Below are positions 35,574-44,167 of a stretch of 64,000 nucleotides of DNA, piece by piece; the first letter of the stretch is position 1; every line of letters starts with the position of its first letter. Origin of the DNA: Clostridium muellerianum (GTDB taxonomy: Bacteria > Bacillota > Clostridia > Clostridiales > Clostridiaceae); NCBI RefSeq assembly GCF_012926525.1, contig NZ_JABBNI010000012.1, positions 62,001-126,000 of the forward strand. Reading direction: 5' to 3'. The translations under genes and the position numbers were made by a program. The notes under the pieces were generated by a model, which was given only the letters and a program-made list of their open reading frames with translations, made no database searches and had not been told where the DNA came from.

Positions 35574-37121
35574 ATGGCAAAAATCCTTAATTCAGAATAT
35601 ATAAATGGAATGATACAAAAAGTAGTTGAAACACCATTAGGTTATATAATAAATGGTATGTACTATGATAAGAAAACAATGACTCCAAAACCATTACAAA
35701 TGTTTCATATGTATGGAAATTACCTTGACTTGGGTATGAATCAAAGACTTATATTAAACCAAGGAGGAATAAATCATAATAAATCAACAGGAAATATTAT
35801 CGCAAATGATAGATATGATCCAACTATAAGTTATATATTTACAACTTTTGAAGAGGGGAATGCTTATGGATATCTTTTAAAGATAAAAGAATATGACGGT
35901 AGAATTAATGTCTTGAAGGAAGTAAGTTATGCTCATCTTGATAACAGTTATATTCTTTTTTTAAAATTAAGATCGTATATAGGACAAGATAAAAGATATT
36001 TATATTGTTTAGGGAATTGTCGTTATTATGACTCAAGCTATAAAGATTGTTTATTTAAAATAGAAAAGAATTCATTAACTTTTTCTGTTATAGATGATTT
36101 AGGTAGTAATTCTTGGTCAAGTCCAATAAAAGAAACTGATACTTTTATATATTATGGACAAACAAGTGGTGTAGGATACCATTATATAAAAAGATATAAT
36201 AAAATAATAGGAAGTATAGAAAAAATTCCTGTTATTGAAAGAAATGATAAAAATTACTATAGTACCTGTTATTCAGAGTTAGTATCAAGCTCAGATACGG
36301 ATTTTAGTGTATTCTCAACATTTCAAGATTTAACTTCACATAAAATAAAAATAATTAAATATCATTTTGATATAACACAAAGTGATATAAAAAATATTTG
36401 TACTGAAAAAGTTTACGACACAGGAGATATAGAAGATTCAATAACAAAACCAATATTAACTAATTCTGCTCATATACATTATGAACCTTTTATAACTACA
36501 ATCAATAATAAATCTTATTTAAATATAGCAGTTTATGAGAGGTTTGCCTCAACTCCAAATAATTTTCCTTACTATGGCATATATACTTTTGAAATTGATG
36601 GAATTACAAAAGATATAACTTATAAAAATTTCTTACAAATAAATAGTTGTCTTAGAGGATTTATAGGAGTTAGAAATAACACATTTTTAGCAGCAGCTTC
36701 AGATACAGAATGCTATTTCATAAATTTTGAAAAAGAAAAGTTTGTTATTACAAATACATTAGCTAATAAACCATATCATATAGGAGCTGACTTATCAGAA
36801 AATATATGGATTATTAATGGATTAAATGAAGTAGAAGTATATTCTCCATATGTACCAATACATGTTAATATTGAGTATGAATTACAAGACTATAGTTATG
36901 AAGGAAAAGATATAAGTACACATATAACTGTAGCAGCTAAAAATTATTTAAATGAAAATACAGCTGCAAAACTGCAATTCACTATAAATGGTAATGCTGT
37001 ATTCTTAAGTAATGGGAAAAATAATATTATTGATACAATATCAGAAATAGGTAAAAAAGAGATTCCAATTGTAATAAAAGGTGATGGTGCAATTACAATA
37101 GATGCTGAGGAAGTACCTTAA
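35574..37121 (+). CDS. Putative receptor-binding protein, beta-propeller-like
   Basis: A 515-aa protein. Residues ~1-430 consist of repeated four-strand-like units with aromatic turns (YIFTTFEEGNAYGYLLKIKEYDG..., YLYCLGNCRYYDSSYKDCLFKIEKN..., IWIINGLNEVEVYSPY), suggesting a propeller. The last ~90 residues look like an Ig/cadherin-type domain (VNIEYELQDYSYEGKDISTHITVAAKNYLNENTAAKLQFTING). AAGGAGG lies before the ATG. Good candidate for target recognition; prediction from pattern only. Confidence 0.5.
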   Translation: MAKILNSEYINGMIQKVVETPLGYIINGMYYDKKTMTPKPLQMFHMYGNYLDLGMNQRLILNQGGINHNKSTGNIIANDRYDPTISYIFTTFEEGNAYGYLLKIKEYDGRINVLKEVSYAHLDNSYILFLKLRSYIGQDKRYLYCLGNCRYYDSSYKDCLFKIEKNSLTFSVIDDLGSNSWSSPIKETDTFIYYGQTSGVGYHYIKRYNKIIGSIEKIPVIERNDKNYYSTCYSELVSSSDTDFSVFSTFQDLTSHKIKIIKYHFDITQSDIKNICTEKVYDTGDIEDSITKPILTNSAHIHYEPFITTINNKSYLNIAVYERFASTPNNFPYYGIYTFEIDGITKDITYKNFLQINSCLRGFIGVRNNTFLAAASDTECYFINFEKEKFVITNTLANKPYHIGADLSENIWIINGLNEVEVYSPYVPIHVNIEYELQDYSYEGKDISTHITVAAKNYLNENTAAKLQFTINGNAVFLSNGKNNIIDTISEIGKKEIPIVIKGDGAITIDAEEVP

Positions 37122-37145
37122 AAACAAGAAGTGAGATGAATTGGT

Positions 37146-37805
37146 ATGTTTGTAAATAGTAAAAACTGTGAATTTAGTAAAAGCATTTTTGTAAAAGAAA
37201 AAGAAAAAAACAAGATAATACAAAGTTATAGTAGCATTATAATAAAAAATAAGGTTCAAATACCTAAATCATTTCTATTAATTAATAATAAAGATAAAAA
37301 AGAAAACTCAACTTATGTATTGAATAAAAAGAGATATAATTTAAAAAGTGTTTTTAATAAATCAACTTGTTATGTTAGTGGTAAAGATAGCAAAGGTATT
37401 CTAAAATATTTAAAAATAAATGCAGATAAAGAACAATCAATTACTAAGTATATTCATAAAGTTTCTAGAAATAAACTAATAATTAAAGATAATATTATAA
37501 CAGTAAAATATTATATACCTTATCATAATGGAGATATATTAAAAATTAATGAAAAAGATATTAAAAATGAAATGAAAGATTTTAAAATTGTAGCACAAAA
37601 ATATTCTTATATTGAATACGATATGGACTTTGAAGAAAATACAATAAAAAATATAGAAGGATTACCACAAGGAATGATATTTGATAAAAATTGTTTAAAG
37701 GGAACACCAATGATTTCAGGTAACTTTTTGATAAGTATTCAGTTAAATAATGGAACTATAATATCAGGTTTAATAATAGTACCTCAATTACCTAGGCAAT
37801 TATAA
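37146..37805 (+). CDS. Tail protein with C-terminal putative Ig (He_PIG) domain
   Basis: A 219-aa, Lys-rich protein. Its last ~70 residues read as a He_PIG-type Ig domain: a strand, then LPQGMIFDKNCLKGTPMISGNFLISIQLNNGT, which matches the LPxGLxxD...GTPxxxGxYxxxVxxxDG pattern. Such domains link or decorate fibres and bind carbohydrate or partners. Confidence 0.6.
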   Translation: MFVNSKNCEFSKSIFVKEKEKNKIIQSYSSIIIKNKVQIPKSFLLINNKDKKENSTYVLNKKRYNLKSVFNKSTCYVSGKDSKGILKYLKINADKEQSITKYIHKVSRNKLIIKDNIITVKYYIPYHNGDILKINEKDIKNEMKDFKIVAQKYSYIEYDMDFEENTIKNIEGLPQGMIFDKNCLKGTPMISGNFLISIQLNNGTIISGLIIVPQLPRQL

Positions 37806-37826
37806 GGAAGGAGAAACAAAGTAATA

Positions 37827-38084
37827 ATGATTTATTATTTAATAAAACAAAATGATAATTATATATCCACAAAGTCAGAATTCTATAAACAGTTAGGACA
37901 ACCTAAAGATGATACTCAATTACAAGATTGGTTTAAAAAATATGGAACAGATGATTTAAGTGTACTAACTAAAAGACAAGATAAGAATACTGACTTAGGA
38001 ATAGATAGAGGCAATATTGGTAGTGGTAAATATTTTTCTATTGATTTTCCTAATGATTTTTTAAGTATAAGCAGGGTGGAGTAA
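37827..38084 (+). CDS. Small protein of the fibre region, function unknown
   Basis: An 85-aa protein (IYYLIKQNDNYISTKSEFYKQLGQPKDDTQLQDWFKKYGTDDLSVLTKRQDKNTDLG...). AAGGAGA lies upstream. It ends one base before the next start, implying coupled translation with the following small gene. No family recognised. Confidence 0.55.
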   Translation: MIYYLIKQNDNYISTKSEFYKQLGQPKDDTQLQDWFKKYGTDDLSVLTKRQDKNTDLGIDRGNIGSGKYFSIDFPNDFLSISRVE

Positions 38085-38085
38085 T

Positions 38086-38409
38086 ATGGAAGAGATAATA
38101 ACAACAAAATATTTAATACAAGATAAAAGTAACATTTTATATACCTTAAATAAAACTAATATAATACAATCTTCTTCTCAAATACTAGATGAAAATAATT
38201 TTAAAAATAATGGATTTAATGATGTGGCAATAATTACAAAGAATTTATTGATAAATAAATTTGGAGATTTAAAAGATGTTAAACTACTTGCCTATACTGA
38301 TAATTCAGAAAAGAAAGATTGCAGGATGATTTATAATTGCAATGAGTATAAACCAATTGATTTGTTGGAAAGTGAATTTGAAATTATGATGTTAAAAGAT
38401 AAAATATAA
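38086..38409 (+). CDS. Small protein of the fibre region, function unknown
   Basis: A 107-aa protein (IITTKYLIQDKSNILYTLNKTNIIQSSSQILDENNFKNNGFNDVAIITKNLL...). It starts one base after the preceding stop. The pattern of strands resembles its neighbour, and both may be fibre-tip or attachment adaptors. Followed by a weak hairpin with a T-run near 38433-38455. Confidence 0.5.
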   Translation: MEEIITTKYLIQDKSNILYTLNKTNIIQSSSQILDENNFKNNGFNDVAIITKNLLINKFGDLKDVKLLAYTDNSEKKDCRMIYNCNEYKPIDLLESEFEIMMLKDKI

Positions 38410-38432
38410 TAATATCATGAAGCTTAACCATG

Positions 38433-38455
38433 GACTAGAGATAGTCTTTTTTATT
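38433..38455 (+). terminator. Weak terminator before the SGNH hydrolase gene
   Basis: GACTA-GAGA-TAGTC followed by TTTTTTATTT. Only 5 bp, so read-through is likely. Confidence 0.35.
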
Positions 38456-38552
38456 TATTTTATACTTTTAAATATTAAAATACTATATGAACATAATGGA
38501 GAACGTATACATTATATATGTAAACATAAATAATAGAAAGGAAGTCATAACT

Positions 38553-40331
38553 TTGAAAAATGCAGCTAAAAACATATTTAATAAAATGAAATTCTTAGAA
38601 ACAAATAATAGTGAGAATAGAGTAAATATGATTGAAAATAAAATAACATTTCAAGATGCATGGGTGGCTTGGGAAAATGGAGAAAAGTTTCCTGTAGCTT
38701 TTTTTGGGGATAGTACTTATGATGGATACAATACTACTGGATGGATTGGTAATTCTATAGGTACAGATCATGAACCACCTAATGTTTTTACTACTTATCT
38801 TCAGGATTTAATAAGAAAACATACCAATTCTAAAATTGCACGTATATATAATGCTGGATTTAGTGGACAAATAGCCCAATGGGGATATAAAAACATAGAT
38901 GCTATATTTAGTGGCATATATTCAGATGTAAAGATGGTTGGTATAGGATTTGGTATCAATGATAGAATTGGAAAGGTTTCTACAAAGGACTATAAAGAAA
39001 AGTTTAGAGGGGATATAGAGAATATAATAAAATGGTGTTATTCAAAAGACATACAGCCATTTTTATTAACTACTCAAGCAACTATAGAACCAGGAACTAT
39101 AGATTACAATTTATATCCATATCGTACTAGTGAAAATATAAACTCTGTGGCTAATAGAGTAAAAAAAGAACTTGCTAAAAAATATGGTATAGATTTGATA
39201 GACTTAAATTATTATACAGAAAAATTTTTAGCTAACAATAAGTTATATAAACTAAAGGATATAATACCTGATAATCTTCATTTTATTGATTCAGGACATA
39301 AATTTGAAAGTGAAGTTATATTTGCTCATTTTTGTCCAAGGGTTATTATGATAAATAATGATAAACCTTTAATATTAGATTTTAGTTCTCAAAATATTAA
39401 GAGCAGTATACCAAGTGATAAAATATCCTATGAAAATAATTTGTTAAATTTATGGTATAACAATTACAATTTTAAAAGTTATGCTTATTATGATAAAGGA
39501 AATAAACATAATATATTAGCACAAGATTTTATAATATTTAATATGGAAAATGACATGAATGTATATACGGTACAAATTAATTCTGGTAAAGATCATGAAA
39601 CGAATTTATGTTTGAGCGATGAGAAAAAACCTTATGTAGTAATAAATGATAAGAAATTAGTTTTACAAGACACATTCAAGCAGTATTATTTTGAAGAAGC
39701 TCTTATGTATAGATTAATTAAAAAATATAGTTTGAAGTTTGGACTTAATACAATGCAATTATATACAGGAAATAACAATAAAGTTTCAGCAGTAGGATTT
39801 TATATTAAAAAAGAAGTACCAAATTGTAGTTCTAAAATATCTTTTATTCAGAAACTAGATGGGGTTGAGAGTAAAAATAGTGTAATTCCATATAGTTATA
39901 AAAATTATTTTAACAATAATGTTTTATTTAAGTTAAAATTAGATACCAATATAGAAGATTACAAAGATTTAATAATACCTATTTTTGATACTGTAAATAG
40001 TGGGATATTTTTAAATTTAAAGGATACTGTTTTAGAATTATGCACATACAAAAGAGAAAAACTAGAAATTGATAATATTGAAGATTATATGGAAATAGCA
40101 TCAGTAGATATAGGTGTAAGTTCCAAAAGTATTGTAGAAACAGGTATTTATATAGAAATTAGTGAAATGAGTATTAAAGTTTTTATGGATATAAAGGAAG
40201 AACCTATAATAGATTATTATACTAACGGAAAAATATTAGGATCAGGAACATTTGCAAATTTTGTTAAAGTACCAGAGGCAGATGGCAATGATTATGCTAT
40301 TGTTTATATTGATGTATTGTGTAATTTATAA
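38553..40331 (+). CDS. SGNH/GDSL hydrolase with long C-terminal fibre domain
   Basis: A 592-aa protein from TTG 38553 (AAAGGAAG 8 nt upstream; the in-frame ATG 38487 has no such site). An SGNH esterase domain (about 25-270) has all blocks: FFGDSTYDG with Ser54, NAGFSG, GFGINDR and DNLHFIDSGH for the catalytic Asp/His. The C-terminal ~320 residues are beta-rich and probably trimerise or bind. In phage tails such enzymes deacetylate or de-esterify surface glycans. Last gene of the fibre block. Confidence 0.8.
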   Translation: MKNAAKNIFNKMKFLETNNSENRVNMIENKITFQDAWVAWENGEKFPVAFFGDSTYDGYNTTGWIGNSIGTDHEPPNVFTTYLQDLIRKHTNSKIARIYNAGFSGQIAQWGYKNIDAIFSGIYSDVKMVGIGFGINDRIGKVSTKDYKEKFRGDIENIIKWCYSKDIQPFLLTTQATIEPGTIDYNLYPYRTSENINSVANRVKKELAKKYGIDLIDLNYYTEKFLANNKLYKLKDIIPDNLHFIDSGHKFESEVIFAHFCPRVIMINNDKPLILDFSSQNIKSSIPSDKISYENNLLNLWYNNYNFKSYAYYDKGNKHNILAQDFIIFNMENDMNVYTVQINSGKDHETNLCLSDEKKPYVVINDKKLVLQDTFKQYYFEEALMYRLIKKYSLKFGLNTMQLYTGNNNKVSAVGFYIKKEVPNCSSKISFIQKLDGVESKNSVIPYSYKNYFNNNVLFKLKLDTNIEDYKDLIIPIFDTVNSGIFLNLKDTVLELCTYKREKLEIDNIEDYMEIASVDIGVSSKSIVETGIYIEISEMSIKVFMDIKEEPIIDYYTNGKILGSGTFANFVKVPEADGNDYAIVYIDVLCNL

Positions 40332-40382
40332 TAGATAATTATTAAAAAGTCATTTAAAAACAAAATACAAATATAATATATT

Positions 40383-40546
40383 AGGCATCTGAAAGAAAAT
40401 AACAGGTCCAATATGCGACAAATATTTTGGGTAAGACAAGGATACAGGTTCCGCAGAAGCTTAAGCTATCTAAGGGTTCTGTGGACGTAGTAAGTATTAC
40501 AAAAAATAGAATAGCATATGGACTTGTTATTTTTTTGAAGATGCCT
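40383..40546. repeat. Complete MITE-like element with ~33-bp inverted repeats
   Basis: The left end 40383-40416 (AGGCATCTGAAAGAAAATAA...) and right end 40514-40546 are inverted repeats with a few mismatches. TATT flanks both ends, a possible target duplication. The interior (164 bp overall) has its own stem TCCGCAGAA / TTCTGTGGA around AGCTTAAGCT. It encodes no transposase. It lies between the SGNH gene and the holin gene, whose ribosome site lies 10 bp beyond it. Confidence 0.65.
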
Positions 40547-40565
40547 TATTTGCAGGAGACGTAAT

Positions 40566-40781
40566 ATGGAAAATGAAGTATTTAAGCTTGCACTGCAGCA
40601 GGGATTATGGGCAGCACTTTTTGTAGCACTGCTATTTTTTGTATTAAAAGAAAATTCAAAGAGAGAAGAGAAGTACCAAGACATTATATCAAAACTTACA
40701 GATAAGTTTGAATGTATAGAAAAAGGACTAAATGGTATTAAGGAAGACATTAAAGAAGTTAAAGACAAGATATTTAAATAG
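40566..40781 (+). CDS. UviB/BhlA-family holin-like protein
   Basis: A 71-aa protein with one N-terminal membrane segment (about 12-27, GLWAALFVALLFFVL) and a charged coiled-coil tail (KENSKREEKYQDIISKLTDKFECIEKGLNGIKEDIKEVKDKIF). This is the build of BhlA/UviB proteins, linked to bacteriocin release and phage lysis in Clostridium and Bacillus. AGGAGA precedes the ATG. It lies 11 bp before the amidase. Confidence 0.85.
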   Translation: MENEVFKLALQQGLWAALFVALLFFVLKENSKREEKYQDIISKLTDKFECIEKGLNGIKEDIKEVKDKIFK

Positions 40782-40792
40782 GAGATGAATTT

Positions 40793-41563
40793 ATGATAAT
40801 AACTTATGATTTTGGACATGGGATAGGTGAAGACAGAGGGGCGGAAGGGTACAGGAATGAGGAATATGATTGCAGACAATATGGTGTTTTAGTAATTGAA
40901 AAATTGCAGAGTTTAGGACATACTTGTTATGATTGTACACCATCAGCAAGCCCTGCATTATCTTTAGGTCAGAGTCTTGCCTATAGAGTTAATAAGGCTA
41001 ATTCTATAGGTTCATCCATTCATTTAAGTTTTCATGTAAACGCTTATGAAACAGATAAAGCTAATGGTTGTGAAGTTGAATATATAAGTGATTCGGGAAA
41101 ATTCTATGCAGATAGAATATGTAGTGAGATCTCTAATGCTTTAGGTTTTAGAAATAGAGGAAGCCAATTAAGAAGCGGACTATATGTGCTTAAATATACC
41201 AATATGACTTCTATATTAATAGAACCTTTTTTTTGTGATACAAAGAGTGATTGTGATAAATATGATCCAGAAAAGTTGGCAACAGCTATAGTAAAAGGAA
41301 TTACTGGACAAACAGTATCAAGTCAAACACAAATTACAGTGGCAGCACCAGTAAAAATTCAAACAGTATCAAAGTATCCGGAAACTATTCCTGAGGGAGT
41401 ATTCCAAGTACCAGGAACTAAAGCATATATTGAACCACGTACTGATGGAGGAATTGGTATACATTTAGATAGAGGAAACTATTTTGTTATGAAAAAAGGT
41501 GAGATTTCAGTTTGTTGGAATGACAATAATGGACATGGTGGAAGTAAAAGAATATCTGGTTAG
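40793..41563 (+). CDS. N-acetylmuramoyl-L-alanine amidase (endolysin)
   Basis: A 256-aa protein with an Amidase_3 zinc domain (about 1-175): DFGHG, IHLSFHVNAY and ILIEPFF carry the ligand and catalytic residues. A linker (QTVSSQTQITVAAPVK) leads to a C-terminal domain of ~70 residues (YIEPRTDGGIGIHLDRGNYFVMKKGEISVCWN) that probably binds the wall. It cuts the amide bond between muramic acid and the stem peptide to release particles. Located in the lysis block between two holin-type genes. Confidence 0.9.
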   Translation: MIITYDFGHGIGEDRGAEGYRNEEYDCRQYGVLVIEKLQSLGHTCYDCTPSASPALSLGQSLAYRVNKANSIGSSIHLSFHVNAYETDKANGCEVEYISDSGKFYADRICSEISNALGFRNRGSQLRSGLYVLKYTNMTSILIEPFFCDTKSDCDKYDPEKLATAIVKGITGQTVSSQTQITVAAPVKIQTVSKYPETIPEGVFQVPGTKAYIEPRTDGGIGIHLDRGNYFVMKKGEISVCWNDNNGHGGSKRISG

Positions 41564-41590
41564 TGGAGAGCTTTGTCAGAAATCTTTTCT

Positions 41591-41640
41591 AAATTCTCAT
41601 TTTATCAATTAAAGGATAAGATGAGAACTTTACTTTTTAT
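41591..41640 (+). terminator. Terminator at the end of the tail/lysis operon
   Basis: The arms TTCTCATTTTATC and GATAAGATGAGAA enclose AATTAAAG, followed by CTTTACTTTTTAT. It lies between the amidase gene and repeat copy B. Confidence 0.65.
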
Positions 41641-41642
41641 AT

Positions 41643-41790
41643 GGGAATTTTCTATTTTTGAGCAAAAAGTATACCACCAAGCCTTGTAAAAAAATGATTT
41701 TTAGGTTTGAGAAAATATTACAAGTAAAAAATTGTAGGTGGGGTTAATGGGAAAAAAGGCATCCCAGGAGACACTTATGTTCATGAAGTT
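41643..41790. repeat. ~150-nt noncoding element, copy B
   Basis: Homologue of 13246-13395: shared GGAATTTTCTATTTTT-type start, then ATTACAAGTAAAAAATTGTA with GTGGGGTT, AAAAAAGGC and CTTATGTTC near the end. It follows the operon terminator and forms the leader of the last holin gene (start 41840). The frame open through it from 41738 has no ribosome site and is not needed for the holin. Confidence 0.65.
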
Positions 41791-41839
41791 AATAAAATAC
41801 CTATTTTTTAAATTATTAAAAATACAGGAGGAAAATGAC

Positions 41840-42301
41840 ATGTTAGGAAATGAAGTAGCAAGTATAATCTCACAGGGAGTAATAAGTATTTTAGGAGCTT
41901 TAGCTTCTTATGGCATAGCGGTAGGAGTTACTTATCTCAAAAAGAAAAGGCAGGTTCTTATAAAACAATTAGGTATAGATAAATATGATGAGAATTATAA
42001 AATTGCTAAAGATATTTATTATATAGTAGAGCAGCAATTTAAATTTATAGGGCAGGCAGGAGAGCAAAAGAGAAAAGAATTTGATAAGCTGTTAATTCAA
42101 AAAATACCAGGGATATCTCAAGAAGAATTAGATCACTTTAGAGAATCCATTTGTGGAAGGGTAAATAGTGAAATTAAAGATGCAGAACTTTTAGCTCCTG
42201 CATTTGATGAAACTAAAGATGTTGAAGATGTATTGAGTATTAATAAGTTACAAGAAAATGTTATAGCTACTGAAGTAAATACTGTTCAAACACCAGTATA
42301 A
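41840..42301 (+). CDS. LLH-family holin-like protein
   Basis: A 153-aa protein. One N-terminal membrane segment (about 8-30, IISQGVISILGALASYGIAVGVTYL) is followed by KKKRQ and a long hydrophilic helix (DENYKIAKDIYYIVEQQFKFIGQAGEQKRKEFDKLLIQKIPGISQEELD), the pattern of LLH phage holins. AGGAGG (41826-41831) lies 8 nt before ATG 41840, which fixes the start. It lies after the main operon terminator and may be separately expressed. Confidence 0.82.
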   Translation: MLGNEVASIISQGVISILGALASYGIAVGVTYLKKKRQVLIKQLGIDKYDENYKIAKDIYYIVEQQFKFIGQAGEQKRKEFDKLLIQKIPGISQEELDHFRESICGRVNSEIKDAELLAPAFDETKDVEDVLSINKLQENVIATEVNTVQTPV

Positions 42302-42436
42302 TATCATTTGTATTAGGTTTAACTAATTTGATTGTTTTACCTTCACAAGTGATATTTTTTCATTAAGTAAATTATAATACAGCTAGCTAAGCTATTGTTA
42401 TCACTAACTAAATATATAGTAAATATTAAAGATAAA

Positions 42437-42467
42437 GAGCCTTATGCTATTTAATAACATAAGACTC
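42437..42467 (-). terminator. Terminator of the TrpXYZ-type operon
   Basis: GAGCCTTATG pairs with CATAAGACTC (one mismatch). On the minus strand TTTATC follows. It lies just after the ATPase gene. Confidence 0.7.
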
Positions 42468-42495
42468 CTTAATTCCTTTGTAGACCTTAAAAGTT

Positions 42496-43290
42496 TTAAG
42501 AAAGAGCTAATTCATCACTTATAAAATCTTCACACTTCTTATTGTTGAACAAATCCAAAAGTTTAGTTATAGTTAGAGATTTCTTTTCTTCACCACTTAT
42601 ATCTAAAATTATTTCTCCACCGTGAAGCATTATCAGTCTATTTCCTATATCTATAGCGTGATTTAAATTATGTGTTATCATAAGGGTGGTTATATTTTTT
42701 TCAGCTACAGTTTTTTTAGTTAATTCTATTATATTTTCAGATGTTTTTGGATCTAAGGCTGCAGTGTGCTCATCTAATAATAATAAATCAGGATTCGATA
42801 TGGTGGATATAAGCAGAGATAAAGCCTGCCTTTGACCACCAGATAATAAGCCAACCTTTGTATTTAGGTTATTTTCAAGCCCTAAAGAAAGATTAGATAA
42901 TATCTCTTTAAAAAAAACTATATTTTTTTTGGAAACACCAGAGCTTAGTCCAAATTTTTTACCTTTATTATAAGCCATGGACAAATTTTCTAATATGGTC
43001 ATAGAAGGAGAAGTACCTAAAGCAGGATTCTGAAATACCCTGCCAATAAATTTTGTCCTTTTATGTTCAGGAAGATTAGAAATATCCATTCCATTTAAAT
43101 TAATAGAACCACCATCTGGTAATAGTGAACCAGATACCAAATTTAAAAGTGAGGATTTACCAGCTCCATTACTTCCTACAATAGTAATAAAATCTCCCTT
43201 ATTTATATGAAAGTTTAAATTTTTAAATACTGTTTTTTCATTTACTGTATCTTTATTGAAAACTTTTTGCAGATTTTTTATTTGAAGCAA
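42496..43290 (-). CDS. ABC transporter ATP-binding protein (TrpZ-like)
   Basis: This 264-aa ATPase has Walker A GSNGAGKSS, Q-loop region RVFQNP, signature LSGGQRQAL, Walker B LLLDEHTAALDP and switch His in ITHNL. It powers the TrpX/TrpY-type importer encoded upstream in the same operon. TTG start (43290-43288) behind AGGAGGTG; the start lies 38 bp inside the permease gene. Confidence 0.9.
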   Translation of the reverse strand: MLQIKNLQKVFNKDTVNEKTVFKNLNFHINKGDFITIVGSNGAGKSSLLNLVSGSLLPDGGSINLNGMDISNLPEHKRTKFIGRVFQNPALGTSPSMTILENLSMAYNKGKKFGLSSGVSKKNIVFFKEILSNLSLGLENNLNTKVGLLSGGQRQALSLLISTISNPDLLLLDEHTAALDPKTSENIIELTKKTVAEKNITTLMITHNLNHAIDIGNRLIMLHGGEIILDISGEEKKSLTITKLLDLFNNKKCEDFISDELALS

Positions 43291-44167
43291 TTTTTACACC
43301 TCCTGAAGTAAAGCTTTTTAAAGCTTTAAAGCCTAAATTTAACTTTTTGCCATTTAAAGATAAAGCCATAATAACAATTATGCAGGTTATAAGCTTTAAA
43401 TCTGTTGGAGGTAAGCCTAACTTTAAAGCAAGAGATAAACTAGTTTTGTATAATATTGATCCTAAAATTGCAGTGGTTGTTGGGAGTAAAAAGTGAGCTT
43501 TTTTAAAAACAGATTCTCCAAGTATAACTGAAGCCAAACCCATTACTATAATTCCAGTGCCCATACCTACATCAGAAAATCTCTGATATTGAGCCATCAT
43601 AGAACCTGATACTGCAACTAAACCGTTTGAAAGCATAAGACCTACTATTTTAATAGTTCCTATGTCAATGCCTAAAGAAGTCACCATTTGAGGGTTGTCC
43701 CCTGTGGCTTTTAATACAAAACCAAGTTTAGTTTTTAAAAATAAATCTAATGCAATTTTAGTTAAAATAGCAAATATAAAAATTATAATTACTGGAGAAA
43801 TGCTGCTAGAAAAAATAGTACTTTGTGCGAATAATGGAATATTCGCTTTACCCATTATTCTTAAATTTATAGAATAAAGACCTATCATCACTAAAATACC
43901 TGAAAGCAGGTTAGTTATTTTAAGTTTAACATGAAGAAGTCCAGTAACTCCTCCTGCCAAGCAACCTACTATAAAAGCTAAAATTAAGGACATAAAAGGA
44001 TTTATACCTTTTAGTAGGGAGGTGGCAGTAACTGCCGCCCCTAAAGCAAAGGTTCCGTCCACTGATAGATCTGGAAAATCCAATATTTTATAAGTTATAT
44101 AAACTCCAATAGCCATTATTGAGAATATAAAACCTTGTTCTAATATATTTATAATGAACCCATCCAT
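43253..44167 (-). CDS. ABC transporter permease (TrpY-like)
   Basis: A 304-aa membrane protein with about eight to nine hydrophobic segments, in the BPD_transp_2-type family (FPDLSVDGTFALGAAVTATSL is the characteristic motif; also NGLVAVSGSMMAQYQRFSDVGMGTGIIVMGLASVILGE). It forms the channel of the importer. Its ATG overlaps the stop of the substrate-binding gene (TAATG), so translation is coupled. Confidence 0.9.
   Translation of the reverse strand: MDGFIINILEQGFIFSIMAIGVYITYKILDFPDLSVDGTFALGAAVTATSLLKGINPFMSLILAFIVGCLAGGVTGLLHVKLKITNLLSGILVMIGLYSINLRIMGKANIPLFAQSTIFSSSISPVIIIFIFAILTKIALDLFLKTKLGFVLKATGDNPQMVTSLGIDIGTIKIVGLMLSNGLVAVSGSMMAQYQRFSDVGMGTGIIVMGLASVILGESVFKKAHFLLPTTTAILGSILYKTSLSLALKLGLPPTDLKLITCIIVIMALSLNGKKLNLGFKALKSFTSGGVKIASNKKSAKSFQ

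Noticed and set aside
40466-40879. 137-codon open frame on the minus strand
   Set aside because: It runs antisense through the inverted-repeat element, the holin gene and the start of the amidase; no ribosome site and composition of an antisense shadow.
41738-41839. N-terminal extension of the LLH-type holin
   Set aside because: The extension overlaps noncoding repeat copy B and lacks a ribosome site, whereas ATG 41840 has AGGAGG at ideal spacing.
42302-42436. Attachment site at the right end of the cassette
   Set aside because: No sequence of useful length is shared with 15532-16009, and there is no integrase or tRNA target.
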